This document shows, one piece after another, positions 44,372 to 55,790 of a stretch of DNA of 64,000 nt (within the stretch, counting starts at the first letter, position 1; every line of letters begins with the position of its first letter). Source of the stretch: Mytilinidion resinicola (taxonomy: Eukaryota; Ascomycota; Dothideomycetes; Mytilinidiales; Mytilinidiaceae); assembly GCF_010093595.1 (NCBI RefSeq), contig NW_022985454.1:285118-349117 (forward strand), read 5' to 3'. The notes below the pieces were generated by a model. That model ran no database searches. It saw only the letters and a program-made list of their open reading frames with translations, and was not told the origin of the DNA. The translations under genes and the position numbers were made by a program.

Positions 44372-46721
44372 ATGGAACCCGACCTTCGCCAGAGCGTCGA
44401 CCTCTCCCTACTTCCTCCGGCACGACATTCATCAGACGAGAGTCGGCTATCTCACAAAACTCGCGCCCCGTCTGAAGACGACCGAGATAGCGCAGGCGCA
44501 CGCCCTAAAGAACCACAGCTCGACTCTCCCAAGAAAGGGCAAAAGCGCGGATCTATTCACAACTTACTATACGAAATACTTAGCCTACTGGTATCAGCTG
44601 CATCGCTCGCTATTCTCATCGCTGTGCTCTCGAAATACGACAACAAGCCGACTCCAAAGTGGTCGCTGGGCCCTCTGGGCATCACGCTCAACGCGATTGT
44701 CTCTATTCTGTCGACTGTCTTCCGCGGGAGTCTCTTGATGCCGGTTGCGCAGAGTATCAGCCAGTTTTGTTGGATATGGTACACGCAGCCGAGGCCTTTG
44801 AGAGACGTATGCGACTATGATGCTGCTAGTAGAGGACCGCTTGGGAGTATTCGACTTCTTTTTAGACTGCGCTTCATGTAAGTTACAGAGAAAGGCCACG
44901 AGTCTGCGCATACCGGTTTGCCACTGCTTGGGGTACCCCTATGGGACTTTGAAAGCCTAGGCGCGATATCAAGCTTCAAGCAATGCAAATCATACTGCTC
45001 CTTGGATCACCAGCTACTGACTAGCTGGGCTACTCCTCACAGTGTCAAGTGAGAGAGATTAGAGCTAAGCAGTGATGAATCCGTGTGCCCAGACTTATGG
45101 CGTAATACTCTACCTAGATCTTCACTGCTATTAGACGCTATCTGACAACACACAGTCGTTTCGCTAGCATCGGTGCCGTCATCACAGTAGCCGCTCTGGC
45201 ACTCGATCCGTTCTTCCAGCAGTCAGTGCGGTATCATTCCGAATCCGCTGTGGACCATGATCGAAATGCCACAGCAGTGGCAGCATACACTTGGGGCACT
45301 GACATCGTTCCTGATGAGGACCTGCTCTTAGGTTGTAAGCAAGATGGCCTATGTTAATGTTAGTAGAACCAGCCTAACGTTATCACCTAGATATTGCGCT
45401 TCCCTACGACATGCAGGTAGCTATGCACACTGGCGTCCTCTCAGGCAACCTCGTCTCCTTTCCCGATCCGCCCTTCATGTGTCCGTCTGGCAACTGCACG
45501 TGGAATCCGTACAACACTCTAGCTATTAGCTCAAAGTGCATTGATATTACCTCTCACGCGAAGATAGATTGCGACAGTGGCTGCCATTTCACAGCATCCG
45601 AAGACATTGTAATGCAGAACCTACTCTCCCGGGTTGACGAGAGTGGGGGGGATTATCTCAACGATGGAGCCGATCAGTGGGACCCTTTCCGCATGGAATT
45701 TGTATACATCCCCGACGCGCTGCCGGTACTTAGGCCGTGGGCGGACATCACCGGCCTTCTCGCCATGGTCCAATGGGTCAAAGCTACGGGGCCAGAAACC
45801 CTCACACTCTCTTCAACCACCACATTCGAAGCTATGCAATGCGGCTTTTACATTTCTGTGCAAGTACTCGTACCCACAGTCCACAACGGCGTGTACTCCG
45901 AGGCAGTGATTCGAGAATACGTCCAATCCGACAACGCCAACTCCACTCCAACCTTCACCGCAAACGACACGTCCTTCTACTTCCTAAATGCATACGAAGG
46001 CCTGACTCCGGCCCCGCCAAACCTCACGTACCACCCCCCAATCGCAACCCCCAACCAGTCCCCCACCAACTCCACCAACACCACCTTCACGTTCCCGTTC
46101 AACGCCTACTACGCCCTCACCTCCCAATTCCTCCAAGCCGGCTTCCTCACCGGCGACATCACCCGCAACGCCACAGCCGGCATGAACGGCCCGGACAACG
46201 CCATCATGCTGTACCGCGCCGCCAACGTCACGCACGCCATGCACGGCCTGGCGCAGTACATGACGACAGTCATCCGCGCCGTCGGCTCGACGATCCTGAA
46301 AGGCGACCAGCAGAACAACTCGGTCATCGCCGCCGACCACGCCGTCGCGGGCTCCGTGTTCGTGCAGAAGCAGTTCGTGGCGGTGCGGTGGGCGTGGCTG
46401 ACGCTGCCGATTGTGCTGCTGGTGCTGGCCGTGGTGCTGCTGGCTGTGGCGTGGTGGGAGACGAGGCGGTTGGGGGTCGGGCTGTGGCAGTCGAGTCCGC
46501 TGGCGCTGTTTTTCCATGGGAGGATGGAGGGTGGCGCGAGGGGGTTTGAGGGGGTGGGTGGGGTTGATACGGCGGAGGGGATGCGGGGGAAGGCGGAGGG
46601 GTTGTGGGCGAGGATTCCTAGGGAGGCGAGGGGGACCGTGGAGGTATATGAGAAAGATAGTTTGGGGAAAAGGGGGAGAAGTGTTGGCAGTAGTATAGAG
46701 CTGGTGTCGCATAATATGTAG
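44372..46721 (+). CDS. DUF3176 membrane protein
   Basis: Three exons: 44372-44877, 45156-45334, 45391-46721; 671 residues. The N-terminal half has the DUF3176 signature: a hydrophobic helix (LLYEILSLLVSAASLAILIAVL), WSLGPLGITLNAIVSILST, RGSLLMPVAQSISQFCWIWY and CDYDAASRGPLGSI, then FASIGAVITVAALALDPFFQQ. A large Asn-rich extracellular-type region follows and a C-terminal helix (WLTLPIVLLVLAVVLLAVAWW) ends in a Gly-rich tail. The family is fungus-specific, multi-pass, of unknown role. Start at 44372 rather than 44279 gives the normal acidic N-terminus. Intron 1 (44878-45155, 278 nt) is unusually long because a MITE sits in it. Confidence 0.88.
44884..45112 (-). mobile_element. MITE copy inside intron 1 of the DUF3176 gene
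   Basis: Contains CTGCTTGGGGTACCCC, GACTAGCTGGGC and CACAGTGTCAAGTGAGAG in the reverse orientation and ends GCGTAATACTC-TA. The left boundary is blurred (44884-44910). It lies wholly between the donor at 44878 and the acceptor at 45155. Confidence 0.7.
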
Positions 46722-46858
46722 GTTTTATGGTAATGAACGCGTTTGCAGTATTTGAAGAAGACAATGATAGATGAAGTAAAGGTCACAAAAGAGTGCTTTT
46801 CTGCCCAACTCGTAAGGGACGCAACGAGGGGTCAAAACCCTCGAACAGAACGAATCAG

Positions 46859-47140
46859 GTCATAACTTACCTATCGTCCCAAATTCAAGCACCTCGAGTG
46901 TGATTTTGACAACGTAGGAATTAGTGGGAGACACCCCTGGGCCATTCAGATAGTGTTTCCATGAATGTAAAGTTCCCGAGGCACCAGACTAGAGCGCCGG
47001 TCATGACTTACACATAGGTCCAAATATGAGCACCAGAAATATGACTTTGACCACGTAGGAAGTGGTGAGAGACACCCTTGGGCCATTGAATCTGACGCAG
47101 TTATCAATGTCCAGTTCCGGACCCTCTATGCTGCATGCAA
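46859..47140 (+). repeat. diverged tandem duplication, 141-bp period
   Basis: Two units beginning GTCAT[AG]ACTTAC at 46859 and 47000 share AACGTAGGAA, GAGACACCC-TGGGCCATT and GTTCC-type ends. No open frame. Downstream of the DUF3176 gene. 46722-47493 has no gene. Confidence 0.7.
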
Positions 47141-47150
47141 ACCAAGCGTA

Positions 47151-47280
47151 TACAGTACTAGGTCATAAGTCTGAACACACGGACATCTCACTGCTCGGGC
47201 TCCACTCTTGCTCTCTCGACACCACTGTAAGGAGCACCTCGGCTAGCATGTCTTGGGTCGCTCAAAAAGTAGCCCTATTC
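47151..47280 (+). mobile_element. MITE, 5'-end fragment
   Basis: Starts TA-CAGTACTAGGTCATAAG, with CTCGACACCACTGTAAGGAGC; the 3' part is missing. Confidence 0.7.
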
Positions 47281-47493
47281 CCACTACGACACTCACTTCA
47301 GCCTTGGCACCACTACCACACTCGTCAGCAACGTTCAATGAACATATCTAGTAGGAAGTTTGTGATATCGTCATATATACACGTTTCGAGTAAAATCTAC
47401 GCCTCGACACCCCATCATCACCCCATAGCTTGAATAATACAATTGGACCACTTCCGTGTTAGTGCCTCATATTCACTCACCACAAGTCAATGC

Positions 47494-48594
47494 TCAGAGT
47501 TCCTTCTCTTTTGCAGCACCAGCTTTCGACTCCTCACGTCTCAGCTCCTTCAGTCCTGTTACTGGCCTGCCCGCCACAGCTTCCGGGCCGCCAACCGCTT
47601 CGAAGCCCTTGTGGAACACCCACTCGACCGCCTTCTCGACTGGCTCGTCGAAAATGAACGGTAGGAACGGCACAGCTGCTAGCCCGAGCTGCCAAAAAAT
47701 TAGCATCTTCTAAAAGGACCGTGATACCCCAGAATCAGGAGAAACTCACCCCAATCGGTCCATACGTCCGGATCCTCACATTCTTGACGTCCTTCATCGC
47801 TTTACCTGAGTACTTTACGATGCTATGTATCGTGAACGCTGGCAATCCCATACTCGCTAAACCCTGGAAAAGCGCTCGTTGCGCCATCACAGACCGATAA
47901 TCCTCGATCGCTGGCACGATCCCCGGAACGACATGCGTACCCGTTATAGCGGAGCCATCCGCTACACCCGCCGGTAGGAGCTTCTTTACGCCCTCAACGA
48001 TCGAGTTGCCTGAGCTGTCCTTCTCCGCGTTATGCAGTTCTGGGTGCAGCACCCGCTGGTTCCGTAGATATGCTTTGTAGCCTTCGTGACTGACGTCGCC
48101 GGCCAGGTAAAGCCAAGAGACAGCGTATGCACCTTTGACCAACCATGGATGGGCAACCGGGCGGAAGGACTCGCCGATGTCTGAGGTGTATGCGATGTAG
48201 CGTTGGCCGGCGCGGAGAATGGTACGCACGCGAGAGGCGTAGGCGGCGTAGCGGAGGTCGCTGTCTGTGGTGTCGCCGGAACTGGAATGGGTGTGTTAGA
48301 TGCTGTGTCTTGAAAAGAGATTTAGAGAGGCTCGTGGTAATTGAAGAAACTTGAAAGGGCCATTTGTGGTTCCATATTGTGTTGCTTCGGAAGAGTACTC
48401 GGCTCGGAATGAATGGAAAGATAGGATTATACTCACGATCCATCATACAACGTCTCCCATAGCTTCTCGTCGTCGTCCAGTGTCTCCTGCAATCCCTTGG
48501 GTAGGATCTTCCTCGCAGGCTGCACTGAGTAGTCCGGCCTCGCGCCCTCTCGCTCATGTGGGATGTCGTCAGTGTCGTTATCCTTCTTCGCCAT
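47494..48594 (-). CDS. MTP18/MTFP1-family mitochondrial inner-membrane protein
   Basis: Three exons on the minus strand: 48437-48594, 47750-48281, 47494-47688; 294 residues. Carries the MTP18 family (PF10558) core LRYAAYASRVRTILRAGQRYIAYTSDIGESFRPVAHPWLVKGAYAVSWLYLAGDV, with QRYIAYTSDIGESFRP the most diagnostic stretch, then FTIHSIVKYSGKAMK, RTYGPIGLGLAAVPFLPF and DEPVEKAVEWVF. MTP18 acts in mitochondrial division and inner-membrane organisation. Three to four helices. The N-terminal tail of about 55 residues is charged rather than a classic presequence. It is transcribed away from ATP19, 299 bp apart. Confidence 0.92.
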
Positions 48595-48893
48595 GATTCC
48601 TGTATCCGTATGCCTAGACCCTCAAATATCTCTTTAACGCCAAGTGAAGTACCCTCTTCCCAAAATGAAACGATCACAGAAGCTCTCGTGGAGGTTGTAG
48701 AACGGCGAATGCGCAATGCATCGCGACCTCGGGAAGCCTTTGACTGGACGTCACCAGCGGCACTTCCCGCGCTGAATCATCCAATCTTCACGGCAGCAAC
48801 TCCAACAACACCCGGCCAGAGCTCTCCAACAAACCACCAATTGCCCGCCACCACACCACTCTCCCGCATCTCCAACCCCTCACAACCGCAATC
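48595..48893. promoter_or_regulatory. bidirectional promoter of two mitochondrial genes
   Basis: 299 bp between the MTP18-like and ATP synthase k starts, both for inner-membrane proteins. No clear TATA seen. Confidence 0.6.
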
Positions 48894-49348
48894 ATGGTCG
48901 TCATGTATCAAATCGCAGGCCGCCAGGTCGGATCGCACGTCGTAAGCGCCGCCCGAGCCCTTCCCGACCGTCCGGAGGAGCTCTTTCACTCCCTTCATCG
49001 CAGCTTCGGAGCGCATACCCTACTTGCTACAATGGATGTATGCTGATTGATGTGTTGTTTAGCTTGCAATGGCAACCCTCGGCACGTTTTTCGTAGGCTC
49101 GTGGGCCGCGACGGGCGGCTCGAAGAAGTCGGCTGAACAGGGCCCGCCTATCTCGGCTGGCAGCAAGGACGAGGAGAAGTTTATACAGTACGTGCCATCG
49201 GCTTCCATACGTCCATCCTCGGTTTTAGAGCTTTGATGGAGCCGTAATCGTAATGCCGCGACGATCGAGAGGAACACCGGCTAATACGCGTTTGTTCAGG
49301 GACTTCCTGAAATCGGCAGAAGCGGAGGAGAAGAAAGCGGCACACTAG
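48894..49348 (+). CDS. ATP19: ATP synthase subunit k
   Basis: Three exons: 48894-48941, 49063-49187, 49300-49348; 73 residues. Starts MVVMYQIAGRQVGSHVLAMA and has one helix (LAMATLGTFFVGSWAA), then PPISAGSKDEEKFIQDFLKSAE. Matches the small Atp19/subunit k, which supports dimerisation of mitochondrial F1Fo ATP synthase. Too short to be seen as one open frame because introns of 121 and 112 nt split it. Confidence 0.92.
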
Positions 49349-49811
49349 AGATTACATTGGACCATCACCGGGACTGGCAGATATCACGGAGCGGAGTCGT
49401 GAATGCATGACCGAAGGACAGTCGGAGGACGAGAGCATCTAGGATTTCTATCGGCTGCCGAGTTGTAAAACCTGTAGATACAGCGCCAATTGTACCAACA
49501 ACTGCTCTCGTTTGGTTGCATTTCGGGTTACTTTGATCTGGGATTCGGTGATTGGATGAAGGTAGTTCAAGTGATGTTTCTAACTAAAGTAATAAGCAAC
49601 GAAAGAGGATATCAAAACTTGACATAAGAACATGGCCCATTCCGCTAAACGCCGGGACAAAGACTCCGCGCCTAAGTCACATGAAGGACTGCGTTCCACG
49701 CAAAGTACACCAAGAACCCCCGCTGCGCCCCTAAGAGAACCACCCCTAGGTAATAGCCCTTCCCTACAACCAACTTACGCGCTGCATCTCTCATCAATGT
49801 GTTCGAAGAAA
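49349..49811. other. intergenic, convergent 3' ends
   Basis: No gene seen. Confidence 0.5.
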
Positions 49812-51494
49812 CTAGTCTTCGATAATAGTCTTCTTCGTCATAAAGTCTACAATCTTGTAGTAGAACTTCGCCACTTGATTCCTGGGGATCGCAATTCCCT
49901 CTGGATCAGTAGCGTAGTCGGGTAGGATGTCGAAAAGGTCCTGATCCCTCTTTTCGTCGAGAATTGGCAGATACTCGAGGTACACGTTGTCGTATGCCGT
50001 CTCGCCATCGTGTGCGGGTATTGTGAAATGAAAATGAAGCGCTGCAGTAAGATCAATATCAATTCGATCTCGCCAGTTGCGGCTGATATTGGGAGGAACT
50101 TACTGCCGTTGCGGCCAGTCTGAATGCAATCATATATATCTTCATTGTCTTCACCCTTCTTCACGCCTCGTATTATCAACCCAGTAAGATCACTGTAGAG
50201 ATCTTCCTTGAGCTTGCGGATCTGAAATTCTTTCTGCGCTTCTGCGGATCCGGGGAGGACGACACTACGCTGCTGCTGTTTCATCGCGCTGCCCTGTCCA
50301 GCCTTTCCTTCCGGTGGTGCCGAAGAGCGTGCCTGTGCCAGTTTCGCGGTGATGGTCTTGTTCTCATTCTGTGCGGTAGCCAGAGATGCGGAGAGGGTCT
50401 TGTTTTCCGAGGTCAGCCTGCTATTAGCAGCTGTTAGTTCTGCGACCTCTTTCCGTAATGATGACGTCTCAGAGGCTCGCGTTTGAAGGGAGGCGACTTG
50501 TTGCTTAAGAGACCTGATCACGGAATCTTGGTCTTTACCCAATTATTAGCCATAGACCCCCAACTAGCTCAAATTGATTCTCACCTTTCTCTCGTTGGTC
50601 TGTCGTGCGCTTCAACTGCTCAAAGACGGTCTCTTTATCAGTCATCCCTATCTCCTTCAGATTCTGATATTTGAGATTGATGTTCTCAAATTGGTTCCTC
50701 AAATCCCCCAGCTTTCGCCTCAACGCAGGATCATTGCCTCCCCTTTCTGTATCTGACGCGCTTCCTGCTCTCCTCCGCGGTACTGATGCTTGTCGTTGTA
50801 CGGAGTTCTGCCGCTGCTTCGACGTCGCCTTTGGCGGGGCTGTCTGTTTAGACACCGGTTTTCGTGGTGGTGGCATCTCCGGAACTTCGTCATCAAACTC
50901 CACTGACTGCTCAATCGAATCGTCCATATCCATCAAATCAGGCTCCGCCTGCGTTTCCGGGATCTCCAAGTCCGGCTCTTGCTTCATCACCCGCTTCGCT
51001 GCCTTCGTCATCTTTGCTGCCGCTTTTGGCGCAGCCTTCGCTGCGGCAGCTTTCGGTGCTCTCTTCCCAGCAGCCTTCGGGGGCGGAACCTCCATGAGAC
51101 TGCTCTCACTCGACTTCCTCGGCCGTCCCCTCTTTTTCGGCGCGGGGTCCGCCTCCTCCTCCATCTCATCATCTTCAAACTGCTCCACCTCCTCCGTATC
51201 GGTCATCTCAGCGCGTTCAGCTAGAACCTTCCTTTTCCCACCAGCTACCGTCTTTTTCGCAACGCCAGCTTTCTTTGCGCCCAATACGCTTGCCCCACTT
51301 ACGCGACGCGGGGCTCTTTTCGCTTTGACGCCTTTCGCAGCCATGGTTGTGCTTGGTTTCTTCGTGGCCGGTTTGCCCTTTCGTCCTGGCGCGTGGTTCT
51401 CGATGGCGGAGTCTGGCGTGAGTAGGACGCCGGTTATTTCGTCTTCCGAGGCCGAGTCGACCATATAGGCAATCTTATTCGTCGCGCGAGGCAT
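49812..51494 (-). CDS. monopolin subunit Csm1/Pcs1
   Basis: Three exons on the minus strand: 50585-51494, 50104-50532, 49812-50041; 522 residues. C-terminal 75 residues (LHFHFTIPAHDG, YLPILDEKRDQDLFDILPDYA, QVAKFYYKIVDFMTK) are the globular Csm1/Pcs1 domain (PF12539). About 250-430 is a coiled coil (NLKEIGMTDKETVFEQLK; LKQQVASLQTRASE). The first 250 residues are basic, low-complexity, with a textbook AT-hook KKRGRPRK at about 120-127. The family clamps sister kinetochores in meiosis I (yeast monopolin) or cross-links microtubule sites (S. pombe Pcs1). Yeast Csm1 has only 190 residues; the long AT-hook N-terminus is typical of filamentous fungi as far as I know. Confidence 0.9.
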
Positions 51495-51808
51495 TGCGAT
51501 ACAGGGAGCGCAGCGGGCGCAGTAGCGATTGAGATTGCGGTATGGTGGTGAAAGTAAAAGTGGTGGAGGGGAAGGCGCGAACTCGTCAACAAAACAAACA
51601 GGGGTGTGTCTCTGGCCCAGCATCACGTGATGCTCAAAGTCCGGTCCTCAAACTACGGATTCGTGCTGAAAGCTGCGCCGGTGCGGCGACGGGTGTCAGC
51701 TCGGGCATCTTCTCGACCATTCCGACCGGCATTAATCATCTGTCGTCGTCGCCTTTTCTGCCTCCAACACCACCCCAGCCCTATATATCGCCTCTCCCAT
51801 CCGCCGCC
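51495..51808. promoter_or_regulatory. divergent promoter, Csm1 and AN1 protein
   Basis: 314 bp. The sequence CTATATATC lies about 25 bp before the AN1 gene start. Confidence 0.5.
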
Positions 51809-52819
51809 ATGGCTACTGCATCCGGCTCCCCAGCTCCTGAGAAAGAAACATTCACGAAAATGGCAAAGGGCGACGTTGAGGCTATCGGGGCGCACTGCCA
51901 GATGGCGTACTGCCACCAGCTCGACTTTCTGCCGTTTCGCTGCGAGAGCTGCAAAGGGTGAGTCTTAGCTCTCTAGAAACCTGCGGGATAGTAACTGACA
52001 TGCTATAGAACCTTCTGCCTCGACCACCGTACCGAAACCGCGCACTCCTGCAAAAATGAAGGCGCCTGGGCGCGTGCCCGCCGTGAGGCTGAACTGAAGA
52101 AGAGCAGCTCTACGCCTCCGATGCGCAGCTCACTACTTACGCCCCAACCTTGTGCTTCGTCAAGCTGCAAGGAGAAGATCAACACACCCCTCAAAGAGGG
52201 CATCCATTGCACGACATGTCGGAGATACTACTGCGTCAAGCACCGCCTCCCCGAAGACCACGACTGCAAGAACCTGATACCCCTGGGCACGAGACCCAAA
52301 ACCACAGTAGATGCGCAACGGGAGAAGGCACTGGGCGCGTTCTCGAAGTTCAAGGAGTGGAATCGGAAGATCTCGATTTCGACTGCAAGTAAGGCTAAGG
52401 ATATGGAGAAGCTGGTGCCGAAGTCGAAGGCGACGGTCTCAGCTGCGAATGCGAGGAATGCGCTTATGGATCTGAAGAAGAATGCGAAAGGGGAGGCGTC
52501 GATACCGCAGGATAAGAGGGTATATCTATTAGTTGAGGCATCGGCGGACACGACCAAAGCGAAACACCCTTCTGGCAAGTTCTTCTACAATAAAGAGTGG
52601 AGTGTGGGGCGTGTGCTAGACGCGGCGTCAAAGGCTCTCCAGGTGGAAAATGTGAACAATAGGGGTGGAGGAGAGGAGGCGAAGCTGAGAGTGTTCCACG
52701 TCGAGGGGGGCCGCTTGCTGGATTTCAGTGAGAAGATCGGGGCACCGTGTGTGAGCGGGAATACGGTCGTGCTGCTAAGAGGCGTCGGACCTCCGGCTCC
52801 AGATCTCATCGAGGTGTAG
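51809..52819 (+). CDS. AN1-type zinc-finger protein, Cuz1-like
   Basis: Two exons: 51809-51957 and 52009-52819; 319 residues. Start ATG follows CCGCCGCC, a good context. Two AN1 fingers: the first has CQMAYCHQLDFLPFRCESC, then FC..H...H.C (about 30-75); the second CASSSCKEKI...CTTCRRYYCVKHR...HDC (about 100-150). A Lys/Ala-rich linker leads to a C-terminal ubiquitin-like part (VYLLVEAS, YNKEWSVGRVLDAAS, DFSEKIGAPC). This layout matches yeast Cuz1, which couples Cdc48 and the proteasome under arsenite stress. Whether it is the Cuz1 orthologue is inferred from architecture. Confidence 0.88.
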
Positions 52820-53206
52820 AGGTGCTAGATATTGCATGGCATGGCTGGGTCCGGAGGAGTTTGGATTTGCATATGGGCTGGCAAGCAACGGCGGCGTCCG
52901 TGAGCGTTTAGGTCATGATACCACGAATCTACATTTAGCTCTATATTAAACCATACTGATCTTCTATCAAACTGGGATGAGGAATACAGTGCCTCGCTGG
53001 AAGTCCGTCTGCAGGCCCGTGCCACTGCGTGAGGTGCTTCAACTGCTTATCAAAATTCTGTGTGAGAAATAACATTTGTAAAAACCGAATCTAGACATGC
53101 TACCACATTCCCTCAGTCGTCGGGATACATATATAGGACACTCCAAGTAGCACCACCTAGTGATACCAACACCCCCCAACACCTCCAACCCCCGCAACCC
53201 CCAAAC
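52820..53206. other. intergenic
   Basis: No gene seen; CT/AC-rich 3' flanks. Confidence 0.5.
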
Positions 53207-54073
53207 CTACACCCTCTTCTTCCCCTCTCCCCCCACCGCCCCCCCAACAACCCCACTCAGCCTCCCAAACATATCCACCCCCATCAGCACCGCTGAATGA
53301 CCACATTAGCCCCCCTTCCCCCACTAAACAGAAACTCAACCCACTCACCGAAAGCAACATACGGCACATACAACCCCATGAGCCTCCCCTGCTCCTCCAG
53401 ATTCCGATCCCAACTCAGCGCCTCCGCGATACAGGTCAGCGTGGTCAGGCCCGCTTGCGCGGAGAACAGGAGCAGATGCAGCATCGCTTTAGGCTGCAGC
53501 GGGGCGGACCAGAGGGCGCGGATGGCGTAGAGGGTGAGCGGGACGTGATAGAGGAGTTCCATGTAGAGGTAGGTTGTGAACCAGGCGCTGGGGGTGGGGG
53601 GAGTTAGTGGGTGCGAGGGAGAAGATAGGGGGGCAGGGATGACCGGTGGGTTGGAGGAGGGTGGAGGGGGTAGGAGACCTACGGTGGGGCGATGAAGAAT
53701 TGGTCGCGGTAGGTTGTGACGTAGTAGGAGCGGAGGGAGGTCATGAAGGCGGGCTTGATGGAGTCGGGGTAGAAGGGTGTGAGGTCGACGACTGGTTGGC
53801 GTGTTAGAGAGGATTTCGATTTCTGCTGTTACGGAGAAATTCGCTCGTTATGGACAGAGAACCCGACTTCACGCAAGGCTGAGTGGGAATCGCGATTCGT
53901 GGAAGATGATGTGGGCACATCTGTAGAGGCTGGCATAATGAAGGCGATAGAGCGAAATGGAACAGTGTCCAAGGATAGAATTGAAAGTGACCGAGATGAA
54001 ATGCCTTACCGAACATAATAGGAAGATGAATGATGAAAAAGATCAGGTACACGATATCAAGCCGACGTCCCAT
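53207..54073 (-). CDS. EXPERA-domain protein (TMEM97/Ema19-like)
   Basis: Four exons on the minus strand: 54010-54073, 53683-53791, 53349-53587, 53207-53292; 165 residues. Begins MGRRLDIVYLIFFIIHLPIMF, with VDLTPFYP in the loop, then WFTTYLYMELLYHVPLTLYAIRAL, a third helix (LTTLTCIAEA) and a fourth. This four-helix layout and the Asp/Glu pair fit EXPERA proteins of the TMEM97 type, ER-membrane sterol-ligand binders; yeast Ema19 links ER and mitochondrial import quality control. Ends with a Gly-rich tail and KKRV. GC-rich introns. Confidence 0.9.
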
Positions 54074-54758
54074 CTTGATTGTAGACACAATGGCCGCACG
54101 CGCTCGGATAGATTCGAAGTTGATTGGAAGTTAGCGGAGATGAGAGACGAAAAGCTTCGATTGTTGCACGGGTGTGGTGCTGAATGAATGATAGGCAGAG
54201 AAGACAGGGGAATTTTCCCACGTGATATCTCCCATCGCTAGTCAATTCCGATCGCGATTCCGTCTCCTTGGCCCTAGTCCACATCCTTTACCTACTCTTC
54301 GTTACCGGCGTCGGAGGCTCTCAAATCCTTGTTTTCATCTCAATTTCTTCAGAAATGCTGTTGCACACGACAAGCCACTCCTTCTAGGTAGAGAACGCAC
54401 AAGGAACGGTGTGGCTGGCTGGCGACGCGGCCACCTTCACCATCCATGGTTCCACGCCTCCGAAAATACTCACAACAGCAACTCTTGGTTTCCAGGACGC
54501 AAAAATGTGAAGAACAGAGAACATTTTCGCGGGCGCATAAACTTCGGCAGCAACGAACCTTTGGTACGCTGCTTTTGGCACGTTGAACTTCTCGTCTGTG
54601 GCATTGGGAGATATTGGAAGCGCAAAATGGGTTCTGGAATTAGCCCACGACTTCTAATGCGACAAGAGCAGAGGTTGAAATGCAGTGGGCGTTTGTAGAT
54701 GACAGCGATTGAGATGACACTGATTGAGATACTGACAACTTGCGCTACTGCAACGTTC
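54074..54758. other. intergenic
   Basis: No supported gene; a 158-codon plus-strand frame (54222-54698) has no motif. Confidence 0.45.
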
Positions 54759-55670
54759 TACTATGGTACCTGGGGTAAGTGTTGTGGGTGGAGCGTGCCA
54801 CATTCACCTTGTCTAGCTGGGCTACTACTTGCTGCTACCCCGGTCCGCTTTCTGAGTTAAGCTGCCTGATATAATTGGTTCGCATCAACACCTTATTAGT
54901 TCCTGCTTTCTGGGTATATTAGGTGTTCTATGCTACTAACCATGGTACTATTATATGTCATCTCTCTTCTATCTTATAAATTTTACACATATATCTCTCT
55001 TACCCTCTTCTCTTCTCTTCTATCTCTTATAATATGGCTAATTCTACTGTTCTTTATGCCCTTGTTCCTACTAGGGGTCTTACTATTATCTCCTATCTAC
55101 GGTTAATACTAAAATATAAGCTGGGATATGTTTTTGGAGATGATAATTATGGTGGTGTACAAGATATACTAGATAAAGATATACCAATAGTATTACCTTA
55201 GGAGTTACGGTGTATCTCTTTTTTTTTCTTTTGTTATTCTGCTAGTCTTCTTAAGGACATTATTAGGGATTACTATATTTCCTGCCTGCGCGTACGCCGG
55301 CTCTTCCGTCTTAATAATCTCCGCTTTGGGGTTCGCTTTGCTAGGACTCTTGGGTTTCATCTGTTTAACTTGGGTGTCTTAGATGGCCTGGATGCTACTA
55401 CTTTATTGGTCTAATTCTATTAAGGAGGATATTGCAGATGATACTTTGGATTCCAATGGTGATATCGTCTAGGCGGACATTAGGACAAAATTTAGTAGCC
55501 CTGCGCTATCATCGCCGCTAGCCAGTGGCCCGTTCTATTCTAAAGGCACCAATCACAACCTCTTTTCTATGTATTAAAATGCTCAGGAATCACTATGATT
55601 GGTGCCTTGAAAATAACAAGGTGAATGCGTGCACGCTCCACACACAACACTTACCCCGGGTACCATAGTA
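54759..55670 (+). mobile_element. TA-flanked DNA transposon relic, 912 bp
   Basis: Ends are inverted copies of about 52 bp: CTATGGTACC-[CT]-GGGGTAAGTG ... GGAGCGTGC ... ATTCACCTTGT, with TA at both outer edges. That is the signature of Tc1/mariner-like insertion. The interior is AT-rich (about 54880-55250) with a decayed frame at about 55260-55420. No DDE transposase motif could be found, so it is non-autonomous or badly decayed. Confidence 0.78.
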
Positions 55671-55790
55671 AAAACTCAACAATTCGCTTTCAAGCTAAGA
55701 TAGCAAACTCGACTAGAGAGAGATGACTGCATACAGTCACGTAAAGCGCGGGCCTTTGCTGTCATCTCTGCCCGTGTCCCTCTCCTCCTT

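Noticed and set aside
45737..46712. Long His/Arg/Pro-rich frames on both strands
   Set aside because: Shadows of the DUF3176 coding exon.
50671..51468. 265-codon plus-strand frame
   Set aside because: Antisense shadow of Csm1/Pcs1, whose domain and splice sites are convincing.
54222..54698. 158-codon plus-strand frame
   Set aside because: No motif; upstream of the EXPERA gene and next to a transposon relic.
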